A stretch of 64,000 bases of DNA from Apoderus coryli (taxonomy: Eukaryota; Arthropoda; Insecta; Coleoptera; Attelabidae): NCBI GenBank assembly GCA_911728435.2, contig OU452211.1:1612001-1676000 (forward strand), in the 5' to 3' direction. Made by a program: the position numbers and the translations under genes. The notes beneath the pieces are model-generated. The model searched no databases, was not told the origin of the DNA, and worked only from the letters and a program-made list of their open reading frames with translations. This document shows, piece by piece, positions 12,401 to 25,892 of the stretch; position 1 is the stretch's first letter, and each line of letters opens with the position of its first letter.

Positions 12401-15400
12401 TGCAAACGACAAATCAATAACACTGCAAAAGCATCACATCATAAGTTTACCTGGTCTTAAACCATAGAAACCATCCTCAGCCTGGACGCACATATTATAA
12501 TGGTCGCAACATAGTCGACCATCATCGGTAAACCGCCATTTCTGTGTGGATTGCCGCCTGGGATCCACCCGTTTTAATGTCAACCGTGTATATGTGTCAG
12601 GTCTAGGTGCGGTGTTATCAATATCCAGGACTAATATGTTCTCTTTGGATCTATGTATAAATGTAAAATCCTTGTATAAATCATTTAAATAAGGAAAAGG
12701 ATTACATACTTAGGTGCATTAGGATCATTTGGAGGGCTACTACCCTCATGCTGCAAATAACCTTGAGACGTCATCCGCCACAATTGTGAACGCTCCCCAA
12801 GTACCTTATGGTTCAGAATCACTTTGGAATTTTTACGAACGTCAAGGACTAGTTGTTGACTTTCAACATCGTGAGGATCGCGTACGTTTTGCGAACTACA
12901 AAACATCATAAATCCATTAAACATAAAGCAGCCCTACGGAAAAACCTACTTACTGCTTAAAAGTTCCCACAAACGCTATGTAAATAAAGTTCTCATACGT
13001 CAAACCTGGTACTAGTCCCAGATTGTTCATGCTATATGTGTTTGAGATGCCACCTGGCGCAATTAATCTAATTGACTGTTGCTTGGTAGGCTCATCCCAA
13101 GCGTATGGAACGCTAGAATGTGCTCTCGCAGTACTGTGCATAGTGTCAATGTAACAACTCTGCCCGAACTTGATGGAAACTTCCGAGAAGTTATCAACTC
13201 GTATTGGTGGTGGCATAGTATCTGCATCAGTAAACACAACGTAGAACGTTGCGCCTTGAAGTACCACTTCCAGACGTAGAAAGTATACTCGTCCGTTGAT
13301 ATCCCTAAGAAAAACACGAATGCATTCCAGCCTTAAATGTTTGTACAGGTAAAACAACTAATTACCTCATATTTACATGCATAGAATTATTTGTATCAAT
13401 TTTTAACGCTCCTGACCAACAACAATCGGGAATATCCTGGATAGAAACACACAACAATTGCTCTTTATCCAATCTGGACCAATGGAATGGCATGTACGAA
13501 TTCGGAATTGCTTTTAAACAAACTTTCTGCGACTGCTGTTCAGGCTATAACATCACAAATCCGTAACTATATTATAATATATATATATATACAAGTATAT
13601 ATCGGTGTAAGACGCTGTGGCGGCCGTAGTACGTTATACTTTATATAATTGGGATAACTTACCGAATTTTTCGCATAACATGCTTGGGTAAAAGCTAACT
13701 GATAGGAACTGCGATTATGTAGCTGGTATCTTGGTGAAATGGTAACTATAGTTGTATTTCTATATTTTCCTCTACCTGCTCTAACCTCAATTCCCACAAT
13801 AAATACCGTTTCTGGCTTGGAATCGCGCATAGTCACATGGAGTTTCCTGTATTGTGTTTCCTTCTTAACAGCGAAATTGGTACACCACTAAAAATAAGAC
13901 ATTCCTGGTTAAAACCTGCAATCACATCAATGATATTTGGTCACCTGTGGAGTTCCATCCCAAACTACTTTCTTTCCAACACGAATTGAAATCGTATGGC
14001 TCGCATCTTGATCTGAAAAACTAAACAACAGTGGCGCTACCATACGAGCCTGTTCATGCTCCCCAAACTGTCCAGCACTCTCTAACGGTGTTCCGAATTG
14101 CCGAAACACAAGCGGTAAACCGGTTTTATTTACAATCCAAAATAACGCTGAAATTGTTATCTAAAAATAAAAATAATCTTACAATGTTTACTAAACGCTT
14201 AAAATTTTTGAGGGAGGATTCCTCACCGTTATTTTTGCACCTCTGTTGACTACTATTTCACAAAGTAGATACAGTTTTCTGTGTTTGTCGTCTTCTAGTT
14301 TGATGCGACAATTAAAGTCTGACGAATTATTAGCTGGTATAGTTATGGGCGATAACATATTGAAGTTCTCAATCTTAACTTCTAGTTCAAGTGCTTGTTC
14401 TGGATCAACCTAAGGTATAAGTCATTATTTTCCCTGGACAAGTCAAGTAGGTCATCTGAGAAGCCCAGAACCCATAGTCTAGCTCTAGGCTTACAATACT
14501 TACATTCATTATAGAAACACTTTGTCCAGCTTTCACATGTCCTTTCTCCGAAGAAAAACAATAAGTTAAATCAGTGGGCAGCAAATTAACTACCTTCGCA
14601 GCTGGCAAAAGCACAATTCTATGAGCTGGCTGTTCTATCCTAGTGGGTAATTGAACCAACACTTTCTCCTTGATATATTCAGCACAAAACCTGTAGTTGT
14701 GCCCTTTATGGCTATGACAGATATTTAATTCATATACTCTGTCCATATTCACTGGTAATTGTGACCAATTCAACGGCGGCATAGAATAAGTGTATTGATT
14801 CTGTAGATTGCTTGGTCTAACATTGATTTGAGAATGTGCATGACCTAATGGTACTGCTAATGTTGCTTTTGGTTCAATTAAAATCACTTTACTCGGTACC
14901 TAAATAAAAATGTTGTTTATCCCAAAAATAAAACTGCAACAAATTAAATTATTACCCATAAAGTAACTGCATCATGTGGCAGTCTACTCTCCAATTTCAG
15001 TTCAACAACATGTGGTAATTGATTGATTATTAGCAGAGCCGAGCGAACTGTCACTAACTTTCTAGCAGAGCCCTCTAACGCTACATCAAATACTATTCTA
15101 GCTGGTGGAATGTCCATAAGCTACGTCAAATGTCACACATTACTGTCGAACGATATAACTGTACTGTCAATGAACTTACCCGACTCTGAACTTCCGCTGG
15201 AGTATGTCGAAAGTAGGTCCCTACTTTATCCACTGTAACTGGTTCTACAAATTGCCAACCTTCAACTTTAACCCGTAATTGGTGCAACCGCATTTTATGA
15301 GAATTTTGATGTCTTAGTTTATCTAGGGAAAAGTAATGCGAGTAAACAAAGATCAAAATTCTCCCCCAAAGAAAATCTTACCTCTTCCTGTAAACGCAAA

Positions 15401-18400
15401 CGGTACAGTATGTCCAGACTCAACATTAATCCAATCATCTCTGCTCTTCTCAATAAATCCACCGTGTGTTGAAGTGTTCAAATCCGAAATTTGTGTACAA
15501 AAACTCAAATTCGATCCTGTCTCATTCTTTAAGGCGAATGGCACAAAAGGTGATCGCCTTCGTACTGTTTCATTTGGTTTCTTCATATTGTAATAGTCCT
15601 TAGTCCACGTTTCTTTAACATGCTTATAGAGCTCGATCAATGTCGATGTTATATTAATGTTGAACGTATCCTCTGACTCAACTTTTAACAGTAAACGGTT
15701 ACGTAAGTGCTCTTGAGATGACGTTCGTTCCCATGAAATTTTACAGCTAAAAATGCAATTCATAGGCATTGAAAACTTTGCAAATTGGTTATTGATAAAC
15801 ATTGCTTGGTAAAGGTCGAAACATCTCGCCATACTCGCTTAGGAAAGAACGTTTAAAATCTGTTCTCATACTTACTTCCATGGTTCTAATACCGGTTCCC
15901 AACCAGATAGAACTCTGTTATAATAATCACTGGTTAACCTACAGGATAATGCTCCCTGAGGATGGACACTGTTATTAACCGAGTATTGAGGCAGCATTTG
16001 ATGTATTTCGAGCTCAGAAAATGAGATTTCTAATAATGGCACATCTGCATCGTTACAATCATCGATAATACATAGGGATATACAATTGGCTTTAACCTAC
16101 AAATAAAGACAATAAAATAGCTCAGAAGCTTCTAAGTATTGTGGCTCATGCATAATTGAAATATACCTCAATAGAATTAACAAGGAAAGACCTCTGCTTA
16201 TTTGGCGTTACATCGAAAGCTATAGCATTACGCGTCAGCCAAATTGCAGCATCATCTAGATTATTATTACACGCTTCTAATGCTTTAATACAATCGCCAG
16301 GCCGGAAGCCGAGTGCTGTTAATGGAGCAATATTGTCTAAAATAAAAGTGCGGGACGTTAAAATAAATATAATTATCAAACTAATTGAAACATACCTTTG
16401 GTTACACTAGAGTTGTAATTGTCGTTTGTTGAAGATATGAGTTGTTTTGGTAAGGAATTTAACATTTGCAGAAACATGCACATGTCGTAGTACGAGAGAC
16501 GGACTGTTAAAAATTGTAATTGTACCTAAAATAAAAATACTTAAATAACAAATGGATCTGAGCTCGATAACATTGCAATCTTTCTTAGCGGAGTCCGATC
16601 TATTACTCCTCTGGAGTAGAGATGTACAATTGTTGTTCTGGGCACATATACCGGCATATACCCAATGTACGACCACCTGACGGCCGACTTCGTATAAACA
16701 TAGTTGCCAGCGTTTAATTGCACTAAGCATAGTATACGAATCTTGCCATTTAAAAAACAGCATAAGAAGCACGCATTTAATGGAAAATAAGAGTATCTCA
16801 GCGTGGAATATGCGCGTATCAACTCTTTATCTTTACAAACCTCACCTACTGAGTGAGATCAATTTATTTAAGATTGAGTTTTTGAATAAGTTTATTATTA
16901 TTGTTAACACTTACCTCTAACACCCCATCTCTAACCAAATCTATACTCAAAGTAATCGGATCGATGATCGACAAAGCAGTCTCATTTTCCATCCCCAATA
17001 TACAAGAAAACATCTCGCAATTATTCAAACTACACGATAACGGTTTCTCAAAGTGATTTGGTCGATACTTCAAGACAGTCGTACTTTTCAAAATTACCGC
17101 ATTCGACTCCCATTGTGACGAGTCCTGAACCAGAACCAACTCCGAATCGGTTATGTTCATCTTCAATTCAAACGAATTAGGTTCATTGTGCACAGGCTTC
17201 TGCGTCATCTGATGTTCCGGACTAGTCTGAATGGAAATGTGATCAATTTCTTGGAATATATATTCGCGAACAGCTTCCCACCAATCGAATATTGCCATTA
17301 GTCGCATGTTGTTCAACAATATCGTTAATTTCGTATGATCTTTCCTGCGTCTACTATGTACTTCCGCTTGGACTAAATCACATTGTAACGAATTCTTGAT
17401 GGGTTGAAGAATATTTGTAAACACATTGCAACGCTCGTTCGAGTCACGTTCAAAGAATCGTGTGTCTTTAACAAGAATCTCCTGCGATACTAGATCGATA
17501 TCTTGACTGAGATTGCTGAAAGTTTCCACGGTTAAATGGGACTTGATAAAGTTAATGCATGTTAGGTGTGAGGGGTATTGATGTGATTTTAACAGCCGTA
17601 GAGCTACGTTTTGCATCTCCAGTTTGATGGAAGAGATAATCCATTCTTCGTTGTTCTCCAGCTGCAAAAAATGCCAGCATAATACACGGTTCTAGGAGTA
17701 ATACAATGCTCACCTTGCTGCTAACGATACTTTTGGAGACTGACGGATAAATCCGTTCGGTATCCTCGCCCAAATTAAAGGCCAATATCCCTCGAACAAT
17801 CTTATACTGTTCCAAATCCAACGCACAATCCAACGTGGACAACTGTCCAAAAATACTTGAATCGGGAACTGTATGATACATATGTTTATACAAATTCTTC
17901 TCATATTGAAGTCGTAATTGAAATTTTGTCGTTAACAAACTCGGGCCTTTCTTCGTTACAAATGTATTGCCCAATTTGAATAAAGCATCATTGTTATTAA
18001 CGTTCGAAACCATAATATCATTTTCTTTAGTGCCAGCATATAAATCCATATTTTCAAGACTGATACTCATAATTTCCAGTAAACATTTTTTCCCTTTATT
18101 CCGTTCATTAACCATACTTATACTATTGCCATCCCCTGAGAATTTAAAAGTATTTGAGACGGAAAGCTGACCGAGGTCGATGATAAGGAGTTCCGATGAT
18201 TTTGAACTCACTGGCAGTAAGATCTTTGGCGACCCGACTTCGATTAGCAGGGATAGCCGGAAGGGTTCATCACTGACCTGAAAACCAATACAAACAGAAA
18301 CATTCTAAGATCATTTTGGACTGATTACATTCGGTCTCATAAGCTCAGATTGATCGACGTCTTCATCGGTAGCCATTCAAATTAACGGCGAGATTTCAGC

Positions 18401-21400
18401 AGTTATAATGGAGCTAAAGGCTTTAACAGGAGTTGGGGAGTTATTTTGCTGTTTTGAAAAAACTTGCACAAAAGACCTACTTACCTTTGTAAACCAAACT
18501 TAATTAGTTTGGGTAAAATACTTACCAATTTGCCACTAGTCGCAGTTTGTAGTCCCTTGATAACAGTTTGTTGTTTCTCCGTGAATTTACTGAAGAATGC
18601 TTGTAGTTCGGCGACAAAACGTTTTGTATGCACATACATTACTGACGCCATATTGATTGTTAGTTGAGCATCAAATTCTTTCTCCATGTTGGGAGCATGC
18701 CTTTTAAACCAAAATTAAATAAAAGTTAAACCATGAAACTGATTTGTGTATTGCTCTTACTGAGAAATAATTTGAGCCTGACACCTCGCTCACTCACCTC
18801 GCATAATGAAACTGCAAGGCCTGTTTCTCAGACGTAACAAATCGCTCCCGATACAACTGCCCATGCAACGTCAAATCCAATAACGACATGGTTCCCAATT
18901 TGCCATCGACTTCTTTGTGCAACCCGGAAGTCTTTATCACCACTTCCACATTGGATATATTAGCCTTGGCTATATCCAAATCAGGCTTAACCAACACAAC
19001 TGTCAGCGAACATACCGTGATATTCGTTATCGCTTTACCTCTAACAGCATCAATTTTTCTATTATCTTCATCTGTTGCAGCATTCAAATTGGTTGAAGAA
19101 GCAAATTTCATTTGCGAACTGGATGAACTGAAAAAATCTATCACAACTAACCAAGATGGCGCACTAATAACCATATCCAAGCAATTAAAATCCACCGAAG
19201 TGGAGCTTCGAGTGGAGTTGTAGTAGTCGTCAAAATTTGGCGCAGTCGGATCCACTAAAAGCGTACTGATTAGTACTAAATTCTTCTCAGGCCTGTTCCT
19301 ACCCAGTGAAGGACTGGGTGGCGGTGTACAAGGACATGCAGTGCTGTTGTTATCCCATCGTGAAGACACATTATTCGCTGTCAAATGGTTGATTTTCATG
19401 GCTTTTCCCGCCTCAAGATGGTCAGGAAGCGACCCGTGCGATGGACTATTATAATGGAAATACGCACTGACATCTGGGCAGGATCTTGATGTGCAGGAAG
19501 CATTTGGTGGGACGTCGCTGAATGAAGATGACAAAACCATGCACCGCTGTCTGAAACAACTGTTGTTTGAGCGATACTCTTTTGCGTTAAAGTGAATACA
19601 GAAAAACATACCTAGAGTCTTCAGGTTGCAACAAATCTTCCATAAAAATCGACCTTAAAGACACTTGCACATTCGTTTCATACAAGTGACACTTCTCATA
19701 ACTAAACACGAAATCCCTGAACGATAAATCGACTAAACCTTGCTCACCATGAGGACTCTCACCACGTAACTCAATAGTAAACATCGGAACCTCAAAACCA
19801 ACTTTAACTGAAGTCATCTTCTTACTTTGCGGCACATTCTTCACCTTCGATATGTTCGGAAAGAGTTTAGCGCGTATATGCGGATCCATATTGAGGGTAG
19901 TTACCCCAATATCCTCCTCACTGATATTAGTTAAGGTCGGTTGCGCCCTTAAATTCGCCCGCGAAATACCTTGAGAATCGGACAAAACTTGCGTTGAAGT
20001 TAACCACTGAATTGTCTCAAGGAGTTGCATATATTGACATCGAGTTAACGACACTTTTAACGCAGTTACTATGGAACCAGATATCTGAACTGAATCACCG
20101 TCTTTACTATAAAAATCATCATCATCATCATCACCATCTAACAAAATGTCATCATCACAATCGTTAGTAGACTTCCGAACCTCCCTATCAATATTCAATT
20201 GAATCATAGTATCATGTAGTATCGGTTTCGCTAAAGCCTTACAGTTGTACATCACCTCCGGCTTACTAATCATTGGTCCAGGCATTCGTCTGGAACTGGT
20301 ATCTAACGAATACAAATTCATGTTCTTTATATCGATATCGTAATGTTCCACGCGTGATTCCATGAAATCATAGTGATGGTAACCGTTAGTCAAGGTATTA
20401 TTAACGTATTTATTGTTAACGCTAATTTTTCCCAAATGCGCGACAAATACCTCAGCGCTGTTGCTGCTTCGGGGTAGTACCACTACTGGGCTATCTAATT
20501 CGATATCCAAGTTTAGATCGATGTTAAAATGATCGTCATCCGATGGACTATACGGTGTTTGTGGAACTGTATCGCGTGCCGAATAGTATCCGGTCTGATC
20601 ATTTGAATTACTTCGACGTCGTCGTCGACTAGGCGATGATGATTCAGAGATCGACATCGTACTACCATAAATTGAACTCGGCAGTCTTTTATTCATACTT
20701 AGCGACTGCGCCAAAGCTTCCGCACGTGCATGTACAAGTCCTAAAGCCATATCAGTGGCAGCTGAACGTATAGATCGCGCTAAATTAGACAGATATTGTT
20801 TAAATTCAGTGGCACACGATTGTAATTCAAGTATAAATTGTGGCGAATGCGTATACCATAAAGACGCCATTCTAACTGTGACATCAGCAACATCTTTATC
20901 GTTAGTTTTATCTAAATTTCGTACAACTTTGAAACTAAACGCTTTACGATCATCTTCACTAGCACACATTAAATATAATGGATGTGGTGATTCTAATAAC
21001 GGATCACAACCAACTGAAACTATCCGTTGATGAACATGTCCTTCAGGTGTTAAATCTAGGACTTGCAGCCCACCTAAAGATCCTTCAACTTCGAGGTTAC
21101 CTCCTACAGTGGCATGGATTCGTGCTTCACTCATTGTTGCCGTACAGATCTTCTTACCTTGTAGCAAACCATCTCGAACAGTACCACGTAGCAAAAGAAT
21201 ACTTAATCGATGGAAATCAAATGTAACTTCTGTAGAAACATAAGTATTCTTAACGCTATCATCCAGAAGCGATTCCGAAGACAGCCTAACTCCATTAGTT
21301 TTTGCACTAATGTTAACGATACCGGGTTTTGTGGAACAACTTGGAAACACTCGTTTGATGAATCCCATTAGCTCAACAATTGTTTCTTGATTCGCAATTA

Positions 21401-24400
21401 TATCTAAATTGTTAAATTGAATGTTGGCTATTTGCACTGGATCTGCTCCTGCAACTAAAACCACTTCAATACTGATCAATGCTTCTGAATCAATCATAGG
21501 AGCTCCACGGGTTGTTAGCGGCCATCGTAGAGGTGGTGATGTAGCTAATGACGTTAGAGCTTGCGTTAGGGCTACTGGAGACGTAGCGCTTGGTCTATTC
21601 ACGTTTGGGTCCGGACTGGCTGGTGATATGGGTGATGTAGGTTCGCTGTCTCGTAGACTACCAGACACTGAATCCATTCCTATAGAAATAAAACAAATAT
21701 TAACATTGGATGATTGATTTCGAACGGTTGAGTATATGGTCTCACCTACGTGTTTGTGACTAGCTACCAACAACTCAAAATCAGGCCCAAAAGTCTGCAA
21801 GGCATCCACCAAAAGTAGACTATGAACGGACAACGTTACACTAGTATCCACAGCTCGCTTTGCAAACGCTAGTCGCACTCCAGCCACTTGTAATTCTGCT
21901 ACGCAACGCCCTCTACTCTGCAACTCAAGTGACATCTGATCCACGGTGAACTGAACCATCAACAACAATGACATTTCCGCACCAGTATCGAGACTGATGG
22001 ACTCATCAGTATCTTGTCCGTCACATACATCCATAGTTCTTGACATGTCACTGCCTAAGTCGTCACGGGTTTGGAACGGTGACGGTAATCCAGTGGATGA
22101 TATCAGATGCAACAAGTTCCTTGCCGATGTAATCTTATTCTCATTTAAATGCAGAACTAGTTTCGGTAAATTAGCATTCAGCGTTAAACTGGGATACTGT
22201 GGATCGCTGGTACACACCACTCTACGCTCGATTTGTAGCGAAATACTGAATCTGTCGAGTATATGTAATGTCGACGATCCTTTATTCAAAGCATATCTCC
22301 AATTGTCCTTTGCTTTACCGATCAGGATCTGCATATCAGTCAATTCCAATGAATAACATTCATATATTTTGTTATGTAAGTTTGTCTCATCTAGATTGAG
22401 TTCTGGGTAAATTTCAAATGCGGAATTCTGTTCCAATGTTTCGTCCGAGATGCTGTTTTCACTAACTGGTGGCGTTGAGCAAGGTGTAAGGAATGTTTCT
22501 GTAACACAAAACAGTTGTTTTAGTCTTGGTAAGACTCGTACTTTTCAGGTACAGTTAGTTCAGTAAGATGGTAAGTTGCAGCCTTGATCTTCTAACCTGC
22601 TATTCGACCCTCTTTTTCAGACTGAATTTTATATATACAGGGTGTCCATGAAATGACTGTACAATGTAAGACGTTAATGTATCGAGCTTTTAACCACTGA
22701 AGATGGATAGAGTTTCGAATAATTGATAACGCATAGATATTTACTCACCATCATCTTCACTCTCCTTAGTAATGAACTCCGCTTTCGTTGTATTCTGGGT
22801 TTTACTAACATTATTTCTTAACAAATGTAATCTACCAAAATCTATCACAGCCACGGCAGAATTCTGATCAGTAAAATCTTCTACAAATATTATTTGCGGC
22901 GCTGAAATACTCAGCTCCAATTCCCACGTAGTCCGAGCCACCTACCATGACAAAAAAAAATTATTTAGAGGTAAATTATAGATTTAACAAATGAAAGAAA
23001 ATAACTTACATTTCGGCCTTCCAAAATATTCTCCCAATTTTTTAATAACTCTTTTTTCGTTCGAGATTTCATTGCTTCTATTCTAGATTGTGTAACATCA
23101 CGTTGATGCGGCAAAAATACGAAATCAGTCAACCATTTCACAGCATTAGGTTGGTATACGACGTCCAAACATTTCGACCGAACGCTCAACCTAGAAAAGA
23201 GAGTAAATACTATAAAAATATCTCTCAATCACATGGCGCAGTCATGTGCATGAGGCAGGCGACCTAACAGTTGTTGTTTGTTAATTCTTTGACGATTCGC
23301 AAAGTAATTGATCCCGGTTTTCTATCATAATTTACTTATTCGAGCTCCCTTAGCTCTCAATTAAGTTGCACTCTTCCAATGCATGGATAAATAATATTTT
23401 TATCAATTTTTGTCGACATTTTTAAAGTCATTAAAACCACTCAAAAACTCGGTAAGTTTTTCTCAATTTTAATTAACAATAATTGTAAATAAAAACTCAC
23501 CGATAATCACAGCCAACATTTTGCGGCTTTTTCTCAAAAGCCATATAAAACAACTGCTCTCCACTCTCATCTAGCTTATTTCCACTTGTGCTTAAATTTA
23601 TTCTAGAACTCGTCCCTCTAGTCCTACTCAATTGAGCCCTATCTTGACCTGGAGGGCCAACTAATATTGGAAACATGGTATTGTGTGTGATTTTGTCTTT
23701 CAGATACAATGCACCCAGTGACAATTCCACCAAGTGTGACGACGTCCGGGGTTTACTTAGAATGTTTAATGACAGATTCTTGAATTCGAGTTCAAGCATT
23801 GGTACACTGAAATTGTAAATAAAGGGCCCCCCATCGAATTATATATAAATTCCTAAACATGTATATATTTAAAATTATTAGTAAGTAAGCTAAAATAAAT
23901 AAGTACCTGTCATTACTACCCTGTTGTCCACCACACAAATTTAATGTACCATTCTTCAAACAAAAATTAAACTGCCCAAATACCGCGTCTCGTTTCAATA
24001 GAGTATCATTCTCCACTGAATCAGCTAGAGCCTCCAATATTTCACCCTCTAACTGGTTAGCTTCTGATGAAGTTGCATTTGAAGTTTCACTTGAATTTGA
24101 GGAATACCAACCCATCCATTGAGGAAACCAACTTTCCAACATACTTCTTCCTTTCGATGATTTACCGTTATGGGGATTTCGGTTGGGTAATTCCACTGTT
24201 TCCATTGCAATCTATCCACCAAATAAAGCTGTTATTATGAATTAACGCAGAAACATAACTTACCTCTCTCAGAACCTTCAATTCATCATAATTTCTATCA
24301 AATTCCACGTCATCCTTGTCGTGCTTCTCTTCAACCGTCAATGCGACTGTCGGTGTTGCTAACAGTTTTTTATACACTTTGACGTATTTGACATTTTGTC

Positions 24401-25892
24401 GCGCCATCTCCAAACATGTTTCCCATGTGGGGCGTGGCCGACAGATCGCTGGTTGTTTACCAGGATAGAAACAACTAATCGCGTATAGCCACCAGGCGAG
24501 AGGGTCCTCTTTTACCGTTACTGTCGGTTTGTAGCGACGATATGAACGTAAGCGATTAATCGTTTCCAAACCACGTGAACAGGTTATGATTTGATTGTAT
24601 TGCCACTGAAATATTGAACAGTTTTATAATAAAAAAACTATTTTAGGGTAGTTGGACGGTACGTACGTCAGTTAAAGTTAAAGGAACTTCTTCCAATATT
24701 AAATCACAGACAATTCTTGGAGTATCGCTTGATTTCAGTGGTTGAGTATTGAGATTCCGTTTAATATGCGCCTGCGCACTCACAGATGGTACAATATAGT
24801 GCTTTGTTAACTTTTTTGTTTTATTTGGGCACATTTGTTCCTAAAAATCGAATTTGTTTTAAATATACAAAATAAATTGATGCCCCAAAGACTTACTGCT
24901 AGTTGAGCAACTGTCGAATTCGACAGCAACTCATCGTTTCCAATTTGTATCCAATAGATGGCGAAATTATGCAATTCCAACAGTTTAAACGAATAATCAC
25001 TTGTGCCCAATGGTACGAAACCAGGTGTCCAATTTGAATCACAACTTTGCGCTGCCAAAGAATCTATCGTAATACCAAATGCAACGTTTGTATTTTGTAT
25101 GCTAGTACTATCTTCATATCTGATATGAACATCCTGAATTTTCAACTAAAAATTTATACCTAATAGTGTAATCATTGCTCAATTGTCAAGTTTATGTATT
25201 ACCTGTAAATTTTCTATAATGTCAGACACTAAACCGGCTCCATAACTATACCATGATGAATAACTTGACGTGTAATAGGTAGAATTTGCATCTTCCATAT
25301 CTTTTTCTAATCGCCATTTTGCCTCTATATTATCTAATGCACTTAGTTTTAATTCGTGACGAGCTAACTGCTCACCATCGTGATCCCACTACATAATAAA
25401 TAAAAGTATGTATTACAGTTGTGAAATATGTTGTCTATTGATAATCGTACGTACCTCATCTACTGGTAAAGGGCTGGCAACTAAATAAACTTGCTCAAAA
25501 GCAATGACCCATGGTGCAGATCTGATTTGGCGTACTGGAATTTGCAATTTAACTTTACCAATAAATCCAGCTTTAATCTGGATAGGTACGCCGAAATGAC
25601 GTAAAGCTTCATGTTTAAGTGGGACATTTTCAAGCTCAACTTTACCTAAAATGCATAATCTTATCATCAGTAGTTTCGTATTTAGTAAACTAAATAAGTT
25701 GACGTGGACAAAACAATATAGTTTAATATAATTTGATTTGTGTGAATACAACTACGTTAGGGTAAATTAAAGAATATGTTATTTATTTAGGTACTTACCA
25801 GACAAAAGAGCAATACTCAATTGATCTGTATTCAATCTCGCATATTTTCCCAAATAATTATTTAACACCCAAGCTACTAAGCCTTCCAACAT
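9489..25892 (-). CDS. Vps13D: VPS13D bridge-type lipid transfer protein, complete gene
   Basis: Lipid-transfer protein at ER-mitochondria/peroxisome contacts, needed for mitochondrial clearance and morphology. Coding exons (high to low): 25892-25799, 25645-25455, 25388-25203, 25145-24897, 24840-24667, 24605-24264, 24211-23907, 23806-23501, 23190-23010, 22941-22749, 22498-21746, 21679-19612, 19550-18798, 18700-18526, 18277-17714, 17661-16915, 16525-16396, 16336-16167, 16096-15876, 15746-15382, 15322-15180, 15120-14956, 14899-14504, 14409-14227, 14160-13945, 13887-13663, 13544-13366, 13304-12954, 12895-12710, 12650-12451, 12399-11939, 11884-11741, 11683-11511, 11434-11215, 11003-10754, 10695-10458, 10401-10282, 10228-10085, 9741-9489. 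They total 4138 codons, in phase throughout. It starts [17 protein letters not shown], the chorein N-terminus. A UBA domain (about aa 2471-2510) and a ricin-B-like lectin domain (about aa 3342-3470) distinguish VPS13D from VPS13A/B/C. 4137 aa is close to animal VPS13D lengths. Confidence 0.93.
9778..9960 (+). CDS. Possible small secreted peptide nested in the last VPS13D intron (antisense)
   Basis: A 60-codon frame lies on the plus strand wholly inside the 343-base intron between the last two VPS13D exons. It begins with a favourable context (AAAATGG) and a clear signal-peptide-like start ([19 protein letters not shown]), followed by a Thr/Ser-rich segment with an N-x-T glycosylation site, a dibasic/tribasic KRK and two cysteines. 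The intron is longer than most in this gene. I do not recognise the family. It could be a real nested gene, the first exon of one (there is a possible donor CTAG|GTGCCT at about 9910), or chance. Confidence 0.25.
   Translation: MGCKLVIIHVVLLVQLSHSEISKTNITPSTVPYKRKCTPVGNTARCLVILQLVVSRTGME
10458..11003 (-). other. Vps13D: VPS13D ATG2_C/VPS13_C amphipathic helix region
   Basis: Exons 11003-10754 and 10695-10458 carry the glycine-patterned helices [27 protein letters not shown] and [20 protein letters not shown]. These are typical of the ATG2_C region shared by VPS13 and ATG2, which binds lipid droplets or mitochondria. The last three exons would form the C-terminal PH-like domain. Confidence 0.8.
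11083..11160 (-). mobile_element. tRNA-like sequence / tRNA-derived SINE fragment
   Basis: On the minus strand there is a T-arm with B-box GGTTCGAATCC and a 5-bp stem (GTGGG/CCTAC), an anticodon-like arm with a 5-bp stem (CCTGA/TCGGG) and 7-base loop, a degenerate A-box region and a terminal run of eight T. The acceptor stem does not pair and the base before the anticodon is C instead of U, so it is not a functional tRNA. It lies in the VPS13D intron 11216-11004 and looks like the head of a tRNA-derived SINE. Confidence 0.6.
12451..12895 (-). other. Vps13D: VPS13D ricin-B lectin-like exons
   Basis: Two exons (12895-12710 and 12650-12451) encode a beta-trefoil-like module. Visible are the repeated Q-L-W / Q-K-W signatures ([18 protein letters not shown] and [15 protein letters not shown]) with a hydrophobic LVLD start to each repeat (QQLVLDV, NILVLDI). 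This placement after the SHR-binding region is specific to VPS13D. Confidence 0.75.
16167..16336 (-). other. Vps13D: VPS13D UBA-domain exon
   Basis: The exon encodes [17 protein letters not shown] and then [14 protein letters not shown], a complete ubiquitin-associated three-helix domain with the L-G-F loop and the D-D-A-A-x-W-L third helix. Among VPS13 paralogues only VPS13D carries a UBA, so this exon fixes the subfamily. In VPS13D the domain binds K63-linked ubiquitin. Confidence 0.9.
16526..16914 (-). other. 389-bp VPS13D intron of unusual composition
   Basis: Flanking exons join cleanly ([20 protein letters not shown]), so the interval is an intron. It is several times longer than its neighbours and less AT-rich than the typical introns of this gene. 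A 93-codon open frame (16822-16541) has no recognisable motifs. It may be the relic of an unidentified insertion. Confidence 0.45.
20091..20160 (-). other. Vps13D: Acidic tract in VPS13D, possible FFAT-like motif
   Basis: Within the 2-kb exon a run of aspartates is followed by DFYSKDGD. An acidic flank ahead of an aromatic pair and a serine is the general form of (phospho-)FFAT motifs that bind VAP on the ER, and VPS13D is known to bind VAP. The lysine at core position 5 does not fit well, so this is a suggestion only. Confidence 0.3.
21680..21745 (-). other. Vps13D: 66-bp stop-free intron in VPS13D
   Basis: The interval between donor GTGAG (21745) and acceptor ATAG (21680) is an intron by splice signals and by protein continuity (HKHV|GMDSV). 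Its length is a multiple of three and it has no in-frame stop, so retention would insert 22 residues without breaking the frame. See findings. Confidence 0.6.
25203..25892 (-). other. Vps13D: VPS13D chorein_N domain exons
   Basis: The first three coding exons encode the N-terminal chorein domain that forms the ER-facing end of the lipid-conducting groove. Recognisable elements are [17 protein letters not shown] at the start codon, the [10 protein letters not shown] strand, [20 protein letters not shown] and [11 protein letters not shown]. The ATG at 25892 was chosen because it gives the canonical M-L-E-G start of the VPS13/ATG2 family. Confidence 0.9.

Noticed and set aside
16541..16822. Minus-strand 93-codon frame as an extra VPS13D exon
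   Set aside because: The flanking exons join perfectly in phase and in sequence without it, and the frame has no VPS13-like features.
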